From Chionis minor (taxonomy: Eukaryota; Chordata; Aves; Charadriiformes; Chionididae), in assembly GCA_013398295.1 (NCBI GenBank), contig VZSF01001078.1, positions 303,422-367,421 on the forward strand: DNA of 64,000 nucleotides, given 5' to 3'. Made by a program: the position numbers and the translations under genes. Positions 1 through 12,306 of the stretch are shown here, one piece after another. The notes under the pieces were generated by a model, which was given only the letters and a program-made list of their open reading frames with translations, made no database searches and had not been told where the DNA came from. How positions within the stretch are numbered: the stretch's first letter is position 1; each line of letters begins with the position of its first letter.

Positions 1-3000
1 AAATTGGCTACTTTATGGTGAAATGGAGAAGGAAAGCAGGCATTTCAAACACATGCGTGTCTCTCAGCAAGGTCTGGAAGCCATCACGATGCAAGGATGG
101 CTACTTTAAAATATCTACAAATACTTAGGGCCATTCTGCGAGATGAATAAGCTGGGGCTGAATTTAATAAAGTTATCAAGGCCATAATAATACAGGGGCC
201 AGAGCCTGAAACTAATAAGCAGTTTGGTGAGCATGAGATAGTTCATATGTGCAAAGCATTCCTCCAGTGCTGACTTGCAAAGGTAAAACACCATGCCAAA
301 TTCCTCTAACTTCACCAAGATGTGCTGAACGTCTGCCCTTTGGCCGGGCTTAGCCAGCTGGACTGGAGGGGACATTCAGCACATTTTTGTCCAAGGGGGA
401 GTCACAAGCTTGGCATGTCCTTCACCTATAGCTGGTGGGTCGCCTACAGCAGGCACGTGTTTGTCCTTAGCACGTATGCTCTCCATGCCAGTCGGTAGCA
501 CGTTTGCGGTTTAAGAAGAGAATCAAAAAAATCTTCACCAGAAACAATCTGTTATGTCAAATTTTTATCTAACGTTTTTCATCAGTAACTTTGGAGCAGG
601 TTCCTCGAGGCTCCAGCCCCGCTGCCCATCCCCAGCCAGAGCCGTGGGACCTCGCTGGTCCTTGGAGCTGGGCAGGACAGGGAACACCATGCCAGTGGCT
701 GAACGTGGGTGTGGAGGAACATTCTCCTTTGTGTTCTCAAAAAACCAAAATTTTCCATTTGTGGAAAATTCCACATCTCTAATTTTTTATTTTTTTTCCT
801 AATTTGGAGGAATATTTTAGATATGAGAAATTTTCTCTGGACTGGAAATTCCCGTTACCGCACATGTTGAGAGGAAAGTGTTCAGTTTTTCCATCAGACC
901 AGTGGCAGAGCAGGAAAGAGGGCTTGGTTTTCCTGAATTCCACTCCAGAGCTCTGTTCATCAAGCCACACAGCTTCTACAAGACTTTTGTTTGGATAAAC
1001 CTACCTTTCCCACAGAGCTGCAAACCTGGGCAAAGTAACAACCCTACTTATTTTATTATTATTTTTTTAATTTCGGATTCAGAAGCAGAGATCCAAGAGC
1101 AGTGTCGGGGCTGGCTTCGGGTAATGCAATTCTCATTCCTTTGAAAATTCTCGTTCTGCCGGTTGGGAGTTTTGTTCAGCATTTCCCTTTCCAGTTGGTA
1201 TTGTGGGGCCGAACTTTCTCAAGATGTTGACTGTGCGGAAAGAAGAAAAAAGAAGGGCGGATTTCATCTAGCTTGGATTTACCCGGGGAGTGATTTTATT
1301 CCAGAGATCCTAATCTGAAACCGCTTTTTCCCGTTCCCCCCTATAGTAGTTTACAATCTCTGACGTACGCAGGGATGGACCGTGAATCTGTTAGCACCGA
1401 AGGGGCTGGCCAAGTACTCGGGGGAGAGAGGGATTGGCATTTTGGTTCACCATATCAAGAATCAAGTTTATTACAGCCATGGCTATGCCTCAGCACTGCG
1501 CTGGGCGTTGCACTCTACCCTGAAAACCCATTTATGTAAAAACCAGTTAGGCGGAATTTACTGATATATCACTAATTTTGCCAGGGTAGGGGAGTCTAGC
1601 TGAGCTTCCGGACATTTGCTGGGGCTGGTTCTGTTGGAATGAACTTTAAAACTCTCCACTACAACTCCATGAAAAGGTAGGAGAGGCGGCTGCAGACACG
1701 TCCTTCGAAGGGAATGATTACTGAGAAGACTTTCAAATTGCCTTGGGAAACATAACTCTGAGCCCCAAGTTTCAATGGAAATGCAGTAAAGAAAACCTCA
1801 AAAAGCAAACTACAGGCTCCTCTCCCAGATTTCCTTTTCCTTTCATGGAGCAAATTAGAGAACACAAACTTAGTGGAATTGCAAGCATCTAAGAATAGCT
1901 TTGATTTTCCTAAACATTTACAATTCTGTTTTATGTACATCGTCAGAAAAAGAGCAAGGAAATACAAAATGTAAATCTTTAAATGAACCTGAATACCAAG
2001 GAGACTTTACATATCTGCTTGTAACAAATGGGATGTTGCAGCTAAATCTCAAACAGGGGAATCAGAGAGTTTCAATAGCCGTGGATGCATGGAGTATAAT
2101 CAGACACGGGATGTCTCGTGTAGGGTCCTTCTTTCCCTCCCTCCCCTCTCTTGCAGGTTAAGAAAACTGTTGTGACTTGCTATAGATTTTGCTGCCTGCC
2201 GTTCGGTTTGGTTTCACGGCTTAGAGCCAGAATCCGATCGCCATTTCAGTACTAACCCAGATGTCAAAATCCTCCCTGTCAAAGGGGCTGAGGGGTCGCC
2301 CTCGCCGCCTTGGGATGCGCAATGGGCAGTGTCCCCATTAAGAGAGGACTCTGCAAGCTCTAACGAACCCAGAAGCCGCACGCAGGTCTGACAACACCTC
2401 TGGAGGCGGAAGAACTGCAGGAATTCTGGAGAGCCTGTTGGGCATCTTTGATAAAAAGTCACATTTACAACAGGGATATTGTTCTCAGCTGTACTGCAAC
2501 GCTGAGAGAAAAGTTGAATTTGGGAGAAGGTATTAGCCCTTTCCTCAGCAGGACGGCCCGGATAGAGCAGAAAGCATTAAGAAAGCAATTTAAGAAACAT
2601 AATGCTCAGGAAGCACCTAATTTTACTACCAGCTGGGTGTTAAATTAATTGTGTGCAAGCTGAACGTGGCACGAGATGGGAAAGCCAGGCATTAAAGCGT
2701 GTGTGTGCTTTTCTGAGAGCGATTTTCTTTCTTGGTTGAAAGCAAGGAGCGTATCTCACGGAAAGCATCAGGTGATCAGCAGGATGATATCATGATAGAT
2801 TACCCAGCGCATACTTGCCTGGAAATGCTCAGAGGTCAGGAGCAGGTTATAACTCTCTGCAGCACTGAGTTACGAGCGTGTGTTACCACGGGTCTGTAAG
2901 GAGAGGTTGCTTTTGGGAGCGGGAAGAGGCTGCCTACAGATGGGTAGGACGATGATTCACTTGTCTCAGCAGACTGAGGAAACACGTATTAGTGAAATCT

Positions 3001-3024
3001 TGGATACCGCAGAGGCTGATAAGT
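1..3024. other. Unique noncoding DNA
   Basis: Mixed-composition DNA without recognisable genes. The longest frame is 102 codons (1,659-1,967, -) with no domain. A strong 3' splice-site-like pyrimidine tract ends at 2,156 (TCTCTTGCAG). Inverted fragments around 730-860 pair weakly (TGGAAAATTCC and GGAAATTCC). I see nothing else. Confidence 0.6.
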
Positions 3025-3135
3025 GGTACCACTCCCATTTTCTCACTAGGTAAACTGAGGTCAGAGATGCTTTTTGACTTGCCCAAGGTCATGCATTAAA
3101 TTAGTGGTAGAGCCAGAAACAAGACCTAAAAGACC
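3025..3135 (-). repeat. MIR-type SINE fragment, copy 1
   Basis: Read on the + strand the segment contains the hallmark inverted MIR core: CATTTTCTCACTAGG, then AAACTGAGG, then GACTTGCCCAAGGTCA, then GTGGTAGAGCCAGAA. In MIR the same landmarks run in this order and spacing (T-rich end, AAACTGAGG, TTGCCCAAGGTCAC, GTGGCAGAGCC), so the element lies on the - strand. MIRs are tRNA-derived SINEs that were active early in amniote or mammalian history. The high divergence and the lack of head and tail fit that age. Assignment is by eye. Confidence 0.7.
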
Positions 3136-3504
3136 CCGCTTCCTTTCATTGCCGCAGTGTTTTCAATTGCAGATGCAGAAATGTTGCAGGCCTGTTGTTC
3201 AAAAAGAAGCCATTACCCATCTGCAGGACTTGTATCAACCGCAAGAGAGATCAAATAGCCCCGTGGTGAAAAGGTATCCAAGAACAGCTGCCTGCCTGCT
3301 AACTGCCTTTTAGGCTGTGATTTCTTCAGTAGCATCATTCCTAGTTCCCACTGAACGCTCTTAATTTAGATGGATGGAGCCATTCTGCAAAGCAAGAAAC
3401 TTTCACTTACACATATGCAACTTTTTTATGTGTTCAAAACAGCCAGAAATTTTATTTATACCAAATTTACAGCGCAAAGCTAACAGCTGCAAAAACCCCT
3501 CCCT

Positions 3505-3553
3505 GCCTGCTCCTTCTATCTTTTTCTTTTTTTTTTTTTTTCCCTTTTTTTCT
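3505..3553. repeat. Pyrimidine tract with T15
   Basis: C/T-rich run containing fifteen T at 3,527-3,541 and a further T run at 3,545. No A-tail geometry or target duplication is visible. Confidence 0.85.
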
Positions 3554-5888
3554 CCGGTCGGGATCTTGTTTTGAAAATACCCCAGATTGTAATAGTTTTA
3601 CTTGTACTGTATTACTTGGCTTTGTTCATCTGCTGATGAAGTGCCAGCCCTGAAGTACTGCCAGATGAGGGTAGGCATCTCACCGCACTGAAGGGAACTT
3701 TCCTGCCATTATTTATTAGTCGAGTCACCACGCAAGTGTTCTGAACAAACAGCAGGTCTCTGCCCAAACGAGCTTACAGTGGGAAGGCGCGCAGAAGGTC
3801 TGATGGGTGGCATCCATCAAAGCCCAGGGAGGAGGATGTGGCCTCAGCTGGACCTGCTCTGCCCACGGCTCTGGGCAAGTGGCTGAGCAGATGAGAAGCA
3901 GCAAAATTTCAGTGGAACCCAACTGCCTCGGTCCCCGTGGCTTATGTTTGGGGTGATTCGGGTTCTCAGGCAAATCTGTCCACCATGGGAAGTGGCAACG
4001 CAGCCCGGGAATGGGGAAAATCCAGCTACCACCTACTCTTCAGCCCGCTCCACACACCACGTGCCTCCCGGCTGTTTTGAAGTCCAGACTAGGGTCAGTT
4101 CAGTTCTCAGGCCCAAACTCACTAAAAAAAAATCTGAGTCTTGATGAGTCTTGATGAACATTTTAACTAACTTGGCCCAAATTCCAAGTTCATAACAGAA
4201 CACAAATCCAAGCACTTTCATGTGGTCTGAGGTTTTGTAAAGAAAAGTTCATTTTGCTCTCAAGTTGACTTTGGGTTTGGCTGTGTCTCCTGGGTCACTC
4301 CAGCCTGCAAGAACCGATGTGGGCTGCCCCAAGCCCTGCTGTCACTGTCACAGCTGGGGACAGATCAGCTTTTGTCACTGTTAATTGTAGAGAAGCAAGA
4401 AAATAGTAGGCTACTGATATAATTAACTCTTTGCAGGCTGCACGGCAATCTGCTACGAGTCCTTCCAGAAATTTAATCCTGTCATCACCTTCTGCAAACA
4501 GACCACATCCCTGCAGCACCAGAATTTAGACAAGCGGATCATCTTGCATGCTCTTCTTGGTTTCAAGTGAAAGTGATCTTAACAGTTTAACTTGCCTCTT
4601 GGTAAGGCTGTGATCTACTGAATTATTACTTAAAAAAAGCTCGCTGCCAGTGCTTTCTCTCGTTATCTTCCCTCGCACAGATTCTACGTGTAGGTGCAAT
4701 ATCTTAGTGAAGAAGCAGGAATTTTTTTTTCCTGGGGAAACGTGGTGGACAGCAAGTGAAAGTGAGCTCCTCACAAGGGAAGTCCTTCAGATACTCGTGC
4801 CATCCTAGTGGCATGCCAGCTTGCTGACCAGTAATTTGGTTGAAGTCTGTCTCAGCACATCAAACTACAAAGACATGCATTTTTGAGGGACTTCTTTTTG
4901 GCAGAATATATAAGAAGCCTTCCTAGGGGTGATTGCTTAAGTCCCTCCTGTGATCTCACACAGTAGACCTAAAAAGTAGATTAAGAAAAGTAATAAGCAA
5001 AAGGAAAAAAAACACAGTGCTTTGCTCATTTATTTTATATATTAAGGGGAACACTGACCTTTGAGATCTCTTTTTTCCCTAGTATTCATGGTGATGAATA
5101 GAATGTATTCTGACTTTAAATGAAACAGAGTGCTTTGAAAAGACAGAAAATTAGCAACATATGGGCCAAAGGGCCCAAAGAGATGAGAAAAAAGGAGGGG
5201 GAAGAAAACGACTGAAAGAAAGTTTCAGATGTCGCTGTGATCCTGCAGCAGAATATTTTAATCTTACTGTTATTCGAGGAGGTCAAGCCCCCTTTGGACA
5301 TCCTCCTTGCATCCCATGTGAGGAGGCTCTTCTGTGCGCAAGGCAAAGCAGAAATTGCCCGTCCTTCATGGCAAACGCTCCTCGACCAACCGGACCGGTG
5401 GCTGCCACAGAGGGAAAGGACAGCGGGATTTTACACTTAAGGTCATTTTTCTGTCCCCTCTCTGCCGCGGACCACAGATGCTCTATAACATAAGATACAG
5501 CCCTCCCTGCCAGACTCCACAGCAGCCCAGGAATCCTCAATTTCGGCCCCCCAGTCGGCCCCTGGATGTCCCTGGGCGTCCGCAAAACAGCCGCCTGCTC
5601 ACCACAGCCTTCCCCACCCTGAAGCTGTAACGGGTCATACCCCAGCGGTGCAACACCAGTCCCACCAGCTGGCCACCAGCATTGCTCATGGTCATTCCTT
5701 CCACGGCCAAACCCCTCCTCGTGTGCTTTACCCTGTCCACAACGCAACGCGCGCCACAGACGGGGTTTTCTTTGCACTCACTACTGTGCTGACACAAGCA
5801 TGTTCTTATTTTTATGAAATAAAATCAACAAAACCAACAAAAATCATATCGCAATACGTATTCCTACCATAACTTTTCCTTTGCTTGC

Positions 5889-5928
5889 TTTTTTTCTCTT
5901 TTTTTTTTTGGGTGGGTGGGTGTGTGTG
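5889..5928. repeat. T-rich tract followed by (GGGT)3 and (GT)n
   Basis: Mostly T from 5,889 to 5,909, then GGGTGGGTGGGTGTGTGTG at 5,910-5,928. It is low-complexity DNA with three adjacent G3 runs. Confidence 0.9.
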
Positions 5929-6014
5929 CAGAATTTCCTTGTTTTCCTCTAAAGTATATCCGAAAAATTCCATTTCTAAAGGAGGAGGGAATGCACCGAG
6001 TAAGGGGTGGGTGG

Positions 6015-6260
6015 TTAAAAATAGTTTATGCCGCTGATGAATGCTAATTACCTGAGCCTTTTTGATGGCTGAGAGTCTTCATCAAATCAGAAATTAGCTA
6101 AAGCAGGAGTTGAAGTATCAAACCCTTCACAGCTAACTTTGTGTAATCTTTTAAGTGTCTTATTAATTAATTCAATATTCTTAATTAAATTCCCAAATAC
6201 TCCCATTTTAATTAAGGTCTGATGCAAGCCAACCAGAGCAAGGGAACTTGGAGTTACGAC
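6015..6260. promoter_or_regulatory. Candidate homeodomain-site cluster (TAATTA / TTAATTAA)
   Basis: AT-rich block with a TAATTA at about 6,045 and three exact TTAATTAA octamers at 6,163-6,170, 6,181-6,188 and 6,208-6,215. An octamer made only of A and T is expected about once in tens of kilobases, so three in 53 bp is unusual. TAATTA is the core site of Antennapedia-class and paired-type homeodomains. The flanks contain a CTTTTAAGTG stretch and no open frame of real length. Enhancer function is inferred from clustering alone. Confidence 0.35.
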
Positions 6261-9200
6261 TCCCAGCTTCACCCCTAGCTCTCCTGCAGCACGTGTATTT
6301 AGAGGGGCTGCGTGCTGCTATGAAATATCTCCAACGGGGGGGTAATTAGAGCTGACGAAGCCGACCTGGCCGTGGCTGTCGATTCTGCAGCGACACTGGG
6401 AAGCCCCACATCTATACATTATGCAGACAGCTCCGAGAGACAAAGCGTTGGGTTTTTCCCAAGCGAAACCAAATCTGGGTAAAATTAACGTTCTGCTAGT
6501 ATATTTAGTCCAGATCCAAGTGTGCTTATTTTTTCCATTCTGTTTCAGTCGTTTTAGCTCATTTGTCTCTCAGCTGAAAAAAGAAGGGTAAAAAACCTCC
6601 TCTGCTGCTGCACAAGCACGAAAACTGTTCTGTGCTCCCCACAATACCCGTAAGTCCATGTATCCTCTGCACACCCCGTAATATCTATTACATGACCATA
6701 CTCAGGTATTTGCACAGACCTGCTGTCACTTTGCTTTCCCCCCCCCGCCTCATGTGTCTAGTTAAAAATTACTTCGGGGCTTTGCTTCTCCTCTTGGCCA
6801 TTGAGAGGCTTTGCTTTTGCATAGGATGCACAAATATTTCTCAAAGAGCTTTTTTGCAAATGCCTCTGCTTCCTTCCAGAGCGGCACGTGCTTAAACCAG
6901 CAAGAGTCTTAAAAGCAATGAAGTAAATAGGAAGCTCGCAACTGAAATACCCTCTCCTAAAGCTCTTGCAGGAATAGTGTAAACTCCTTTTGGCATTAGC
7001 CACGGCCCAGTTTGAGGAGGGACAGGAAAGAAATTAAGCCGCTATCGGCTCTGGCTTCTCTGCTGGGTCTGGCTGCTAAGGTGCCACTTTGTGTGAGGTT
7101 GTTAATGGCTCGTGGCTTATGGAAATCCTTTAGCAAACGGGCTCTCGGAGCAGCCCCACGTCTCCGGCATTTTTTAAAAGAGGAAATCAAAGTCCTCGGA
7201 TGGGGTTTGAAATGATGGACGCCAGGGCCAGTCAAACACAAACTCCTCCAGACTTCGGTGGGACACGGCAGGGTCTGAACATCGCTGGCTCTTCCGGGAC
7301 TGAAACTTGTTTCTCACTGTTTCATCTGGTCAAAACCACAGCCAGCCCCACCTGCCTCCCCGTGCGTGGAAAGAGAGCACACCTCCACTTCTTACCCAAA
7401 CTCTCCCAGATGTCCATGCTTGGGATAAAAAGAACCAAGGAAACAGCACCCAGAGGTCACATTTTGCCCTCAGACCCGTGTGGTCCAGGATGAAGGCTCA
7501 GCACTCCCGATTCCAGCTGGTCTCAACAGAGGGGACACCTGCAGCCTGAGGACCATAAACCTGACCACAAAACAGCATCCCAAGCCCTTTGCTGTCCTCT
7601 CCACCTGTCTCAGCAGCAGTAACCTACAACCTCTCCCAGGCTGCCGGTAGACAACTCGTTTGCGGGCAGTTAATGAGCCGGTCCCCAGCTCTTCCCACGG
7701 TCCGGCTCGCGTAGCCCCACGCAGCAGATCTGCAGGTGATGGCCATGATTTCCCTCCCAGGCTCAGATATATAACCAGACCGCTGTTATTTTCACTCCAC
7801 CTGTTCTCCACCAGTTTCTCCTCTGCCTGTTAGGTCTCCCCTTGCGGGCCAGAAGGGCTTATGGAGAGCAAGCGCCCAAGCCCGATGGTGCCCTCCTCTG
7901 GCTGAGGTTCCCGTGCGATAAATAAATATCCACTGCAAATAATCATGCAAATAATCATCCTCATCTTCGTCTCCACACCAGGCAGTACCAGGAACAACAG
8001 ACACAAACCCCTGCCGCTCTGGGACCTGGTTATGCATCATGTCCGAGATGGACTGGCCCTACAGGAGCCTTTTTCCACCCATGCCGCTGGCTGCTTTCCC
8101 GGCACCCCCCCGGCCTCTCCGCTCCACGCTGTGCAGCACATGGAGCATGTAGCCCTAAGAGCAAAGTCCTCAGGTAATGAATTTTAGGGTCAGATCGACT
8201 CTGCCCTTTGCTTCCCCAGCGGGCATCGAGAGGAGCCCCACTCCGGGAGCGGGGCCGACAGGCAACGTACACCAGCCAGCATCTGCCGGCTGTGGATTCG
8301 GAGTGACATCACGAGTTTGTGGGTTTTTTTCCAAATGGGTCTTTCAAAATTCGCTCTTGTGGTTCCTTCCACTGATTTTGCTGGAAGAGATAAGAGCGGT
8401 TTTTGGCGAGCGGCCAGCTCAACTGTTGACGGAGCCGCACAGTTCAGCTCCGAGCTGCAGGACTCTTCCTCCAGAATAAAGGGTCCTTTTCAGTTTATAG
8501 ACACAAATACATGAATAAAGGCATATTTCATGCGTGATGTCTAAGTATATCAATCAGATAACTGGAACTGGTGTGCGTGTGGAGAAATTTCTGACGTAAT
8601 ATAACTTGTACAAAGAAGAAAGGCGCTTTCATTAATCCGGTGCTTGGAATGTCACTTGTACACCAACAAGTGATTCAGTAAGAACTTGGAAAAACAAATG
8701 AAGCTATCGTTTTCAAATATGCAGGAGCCTCCCAAATGACAAGGGCCAGTGAGCGTACAGGATTTGCAAATAGAAAGAGACTCCCAGATCCCAGAGAGGT
8801 CTAGAGAAATAACTGGAAAATGCAGAGAAGGTATGCATAAATGATGTTGGTGTGTCTGACAGAAAATAAAACCAGTTCAAACTGTTGGACCTTTTTGGGG
8901 AAAGGAGGAAGTCACTGCAAAAAATAAGATCCTGGAGATCGGAGTTTGCGACAACCCTCATACAAATCTCCTTTTGCAGTGTGAGCACGGAAGGGACTTG
9001 CTAACTCCTGCCAAGATTAAGAACCTCCTACATTCATATCCCTGGTCCTGTGGAGGTTTCCAGCTCGTCTATAATATGAAGACGGACTCTTCCATCCTGT
9101 CCTTGTAGCTCTGAGAACATACAATAATCAAAACGCATTGTGGCATATTCACACAAATACGGTGGATTCACACTGCAAAATTCAGTTCTGGATGTAGGTT

Positions 9201-11029
9201 TAAATGCCCCGAAGTCTGGTAAGTTTGGATTTACTAAAAAAGCAGTACATTAAAATTAAAGGAAAGATTTTTATTTAAACCAAAGAAAGGAAATTAAATT
9301 TAGGCAGAAATTCCATCATTAAAAATTCCTGCACCATGTCTCAGTGTTTTGGCACCTACAGAACGGTAAATACAGTTCTGTATTCTTTGGGCATCTCCAC
9401 TGTATCTTAAGTGCCTTTTGTGTCGGCACAAGAGGATGGGTTAATAGTATTATTTCATCTGTAACTGAGAAATATTTTCTTGTCTTTGAAAACAAAAGAC
9501 GGACTCCTAAGATTACTTTCATGTCAATTTTTCTTATTTATCACAGGTATTTATAAGGTGCCTATCACACGGGGATCCAAGTGCCAGGGTTTTTTTCTTG
9601 TGGTAAGGTCTTTGATTTTTTTTTTTTTTTTTAAAAAGGTAATTTCATACCAAGAAAATGAAGTTTTCATTTTAAAAAGTATTTAAAGGATTGTTATAAA
9701 AAAGGAGGAAACATGTCTCCAGGGATAATATGAAAACTGTATCTACTTTACAGCTGTTATGGCCCATTCCAGCAGTTCACCGTCAAACGTGGTCTTGCAC
9801 CATTGATGGTCCGTGGCGTATTTGCTGGAGCTCCACAGAGATCTTGGCTCTCGTCCTCATTTTCATTATAGAAATTTATATCTAAGGAGATAACTGGGAG
9901 CAATGGAAGATTCCCCCAGGACAAGCTCCTGTCCACACAGAAGGATGCTGTTGTGCCATTGTTGGAGTCGGGTAGTACCGTCAGCTCGTGTCAGTGGCCA
10001 TGCCAGCCTGGTGAAGGGGACACAACGGGCACATCTGAGATGAGCTCAGTTACGTGTCCCATCGAAATGTGGCATTTTCACACAAACTGCAGAAGAAACT
10101 TTTGAGTTCCTTGCCTATCTGGCAGGGTAGGTTCAGAAGATGTGGCTCCAGTCACCGAAAGCATCCTTGATGCTCTTAGTGCTGGACCGCGCTTGCAATG
10201 AAATACGCAGTAGCAGCAGGGGATGCAAGTAAGCAGCAAGATAAAGGAGGGCAGTTAATAAAGAGTTAATTTTCCAGACACCAGCATAAAGATAATAGCA
10301 CCATGTTAATGACAGTGCTATGATAGTGACTGATAACAGTTAGCGATCAAAAAAGCGTGCCAGTGCTTTGGGGTGAATAAACTGATTTAGCGGCTGCGTC
10401 TCACATGTCGATAGTGTTTTGGTGACTTTAATGCCATTGAGAGGGGACCTGAGGAAAGTGGAGTTTGCATCTTTATTGCAGCCCTTTCGCAGGGAAGACG
10501 GGGGATCCCAGTCTGGCCGTGGCCGGATCCGGAGCTCCCTGACAGCAGCTGCCGGTGCCTGTGGGCACGGGGTCGGGCGGTGACGGAGCCGCAGCTTTGG
10601 GGCCATCCAACCTCACTTCTCCCTCTGCCTCTGGTTTTGATCAACTCCACTGCAAAGAACGGAGCTTCCAGCCAAGACCCTCATACGTAAAGATTTAGCT
10701 CAAACCCCGTATGGTATTTATAAACGTCTTAAAGCATGCAATCCTGGAAGCAGGTTCTCAACCAGCAATACGGCGACACATCTCCGATGGCTGGGAGTCG
10801 CGGCGCTGCCATCACTTGGGTCCTCTCCATGGAGGAGGGGACGTTTTGTGGCTGCCGCTGGGGGTTTGCGAGTGTGAACCCACAAACACAACCGAGTGCC
10901 CGAGGACCGGACCGGTGCCCTCCACGCAGGCGTTATCCCGGTCGTGCCGTTTCATCTGCTTCCGCAGAGCAGACCAGCGCCTTCAAAAAGGACTCTGCCC
11001 ACTTCAAAGGGAAACGTTAGCAATTATGC
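6261..11029. other. Unique noncoding DNA
   Basis: A C9 run lies at 6,738-6,746. The 7,000-8,500 part is GC-richer with many short overlapping frames, and 9,100-9,720 is AT-rich. The 10,480-10,600 part has a modest local rise in CpG. No domain, repeat or RNA gene was recognised. Confidence 0.55.
9616..9632. repeat. T17 homopolymer
   Basis: Seventeen T followed by AAAAA. Nothing recognisable as a transposon adjoins it. Confidence 0.95.
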
Positions 11030-11800
11030 CGAGCTAATTGTATCCCGATAAGAACACCAGCTTCATTATTCCATCCTGGTTCACATTTTCATATCTAAGT
11101 TCTGTTTGTTTAAAGTAAACACCCTCAAATTATGCTTTCTTAAAAATACAAGATACTCGCAATTTTATTTCCAGGGATACATGTTCATTAGAGATAAGGT
11201 GATTAAAAAAATCATTTTATACTGCTAATTGTAAGCAGAAAACAATAAGCTCCCCATGAAAAATGTACAAATAATGCGCCACGCAGGCCTCTAATGCTGG
11301 AAGTTCAATAATTGTTGTTTTGATAAAATGTTTTCAACTTCTTAATATTATTTTTATAGCTAGAAATCTAGCTTTCAGACAATGGGCTGGGAACCCTCAT
11401 TCCCTGCATGTTTTAGACAAATAACGCACGCTCAATCGAAAGCAATGGAAGAATCGCTCCTGCCTTGTGGGTATTATATTTTTTAATCTACCAATAAGTT
11501 TGGTTTTTCTTTCATTTTTTAGTTTTACATAAAGTAATTCCAAACTGTAAGCCACGACTGACCTAACTACTTATTAAATATGCTAATATGCTTTTGTGCT
11601 TTGATGTCTGGTGAACAATAAAAGGGAGAGAGTTACTCTGGGACACTGTAATCCTTTATTTGTCACTAAGTTATGACACCCAGCAGAGCTGTGTGACAGT
11701 CCAAATCAATCATCCCCCGTGCACTGCAGGCCTTCGCTGCCTCCTGCAGAGTCTATGCAGTTTAATTAGCTTTTTTTCACACTAGCATAATGTACATCTG
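11030..11800. promoter_or_regulatory. AT-rich, frame-free block: candidate conserved noncoding element
   Basis: No open frame of 60 codons occurs between 11,038 and 12,020 on either strand. The block is rich in transcription-factor-like words: an octamer-like ATGCTAAT at 11,580-11,587, SOX-type AACAATAA at about 11,241 and 11,615, CTAATTG twice, and GTTTAATTAGC near 11,759. It is free of recognisable repeats. Balanced, repeat-free, TAAT-rich DNA of this kind is typical of vertebrate developmental enhancers. Conservation could not be tested here. Confidence 0.4.
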
Positions 11801-12175
11801 CAGCTTCAGCAAGAAAAAGAAATGGAGGATAGTTCACTGGGATACGGTGCCTTAAAAAAAAAGTTCATATAAAAAAAAAAAGTCTGAAAGAAGAAACATC
11901 ACAATCCTTTGTAGTTTACTTCAGAGGAGTTTGCGGTAGAAATCTACAGGACTGGGTACTCTATATTGTTAAATGTAGATTTTTTTAACCTAATAAAGGC
12001 CTTTTCAGCTAAAATCTCAGATGGCATTTAAAGCCTTGTTCTTTTCTAATGGTCTATATCTTTTATACCTTCTTCTTGCGGTTGATCATGCAGCAGCTCA
12101 TTATCTGCTCCTCTTCCCCTCCCCACGGTGGGTTGGTACAATGGAGTCTTCAAACCGATATTTGCTGGTTAGGAA

Positions 12176-12306
12176 TCGCTGCCCGCCGTCCCCGCCGGCA
12201 AAGCCGCGCTCCCTCGCACCAGCGCCGCGCCGCAGCCGGAGCACGTTTGAAGTGGTGGGTCCGTGGCAGGTAAAACTTCGCGCCGCAGTTAGGCAAACAC
12301 AAGCCC
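12176..12306. promoter_or_regulatory. Very CpG-dense patch (below formal CpG-island length)
   Basis: Hand count gives about 18 CpG dinucleotides in 130 bp, 12 of them in 12,181-12,240, against sparse CpG on both sides. It begins right after AT-rich DNA. No transcription start, splice pattern or protein domain is apparent. Overlapping frames exist on both strands, as expected for GC-rich DNA. It could be a small promoter or unmethylated enhancer core, or a local biased-gene-conversion spot. Confidence 0.4.

Larger units (their letters stand above)
3136..6014. other. Unique noncoding DNA
   Basis: Contains a 10-bp perfect tandem duplication (GAGTCTTGAT twice, 4,136-4,155). A GC-richer part at 5,280-5,780 carries overlapping frames on both strands (164 codons -, 110 and 98 codons +), none recognisable. 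An AATAAA lies at 5,818 ahead of an A-rich stretch. No exon could be supported. Confidence 0.55.

Noticed and set aside
5283..5777. 164-codon minus-strand frame
   Set aside because: Overlaps comparable plus-strand frames and shows no domain; composition explains it.
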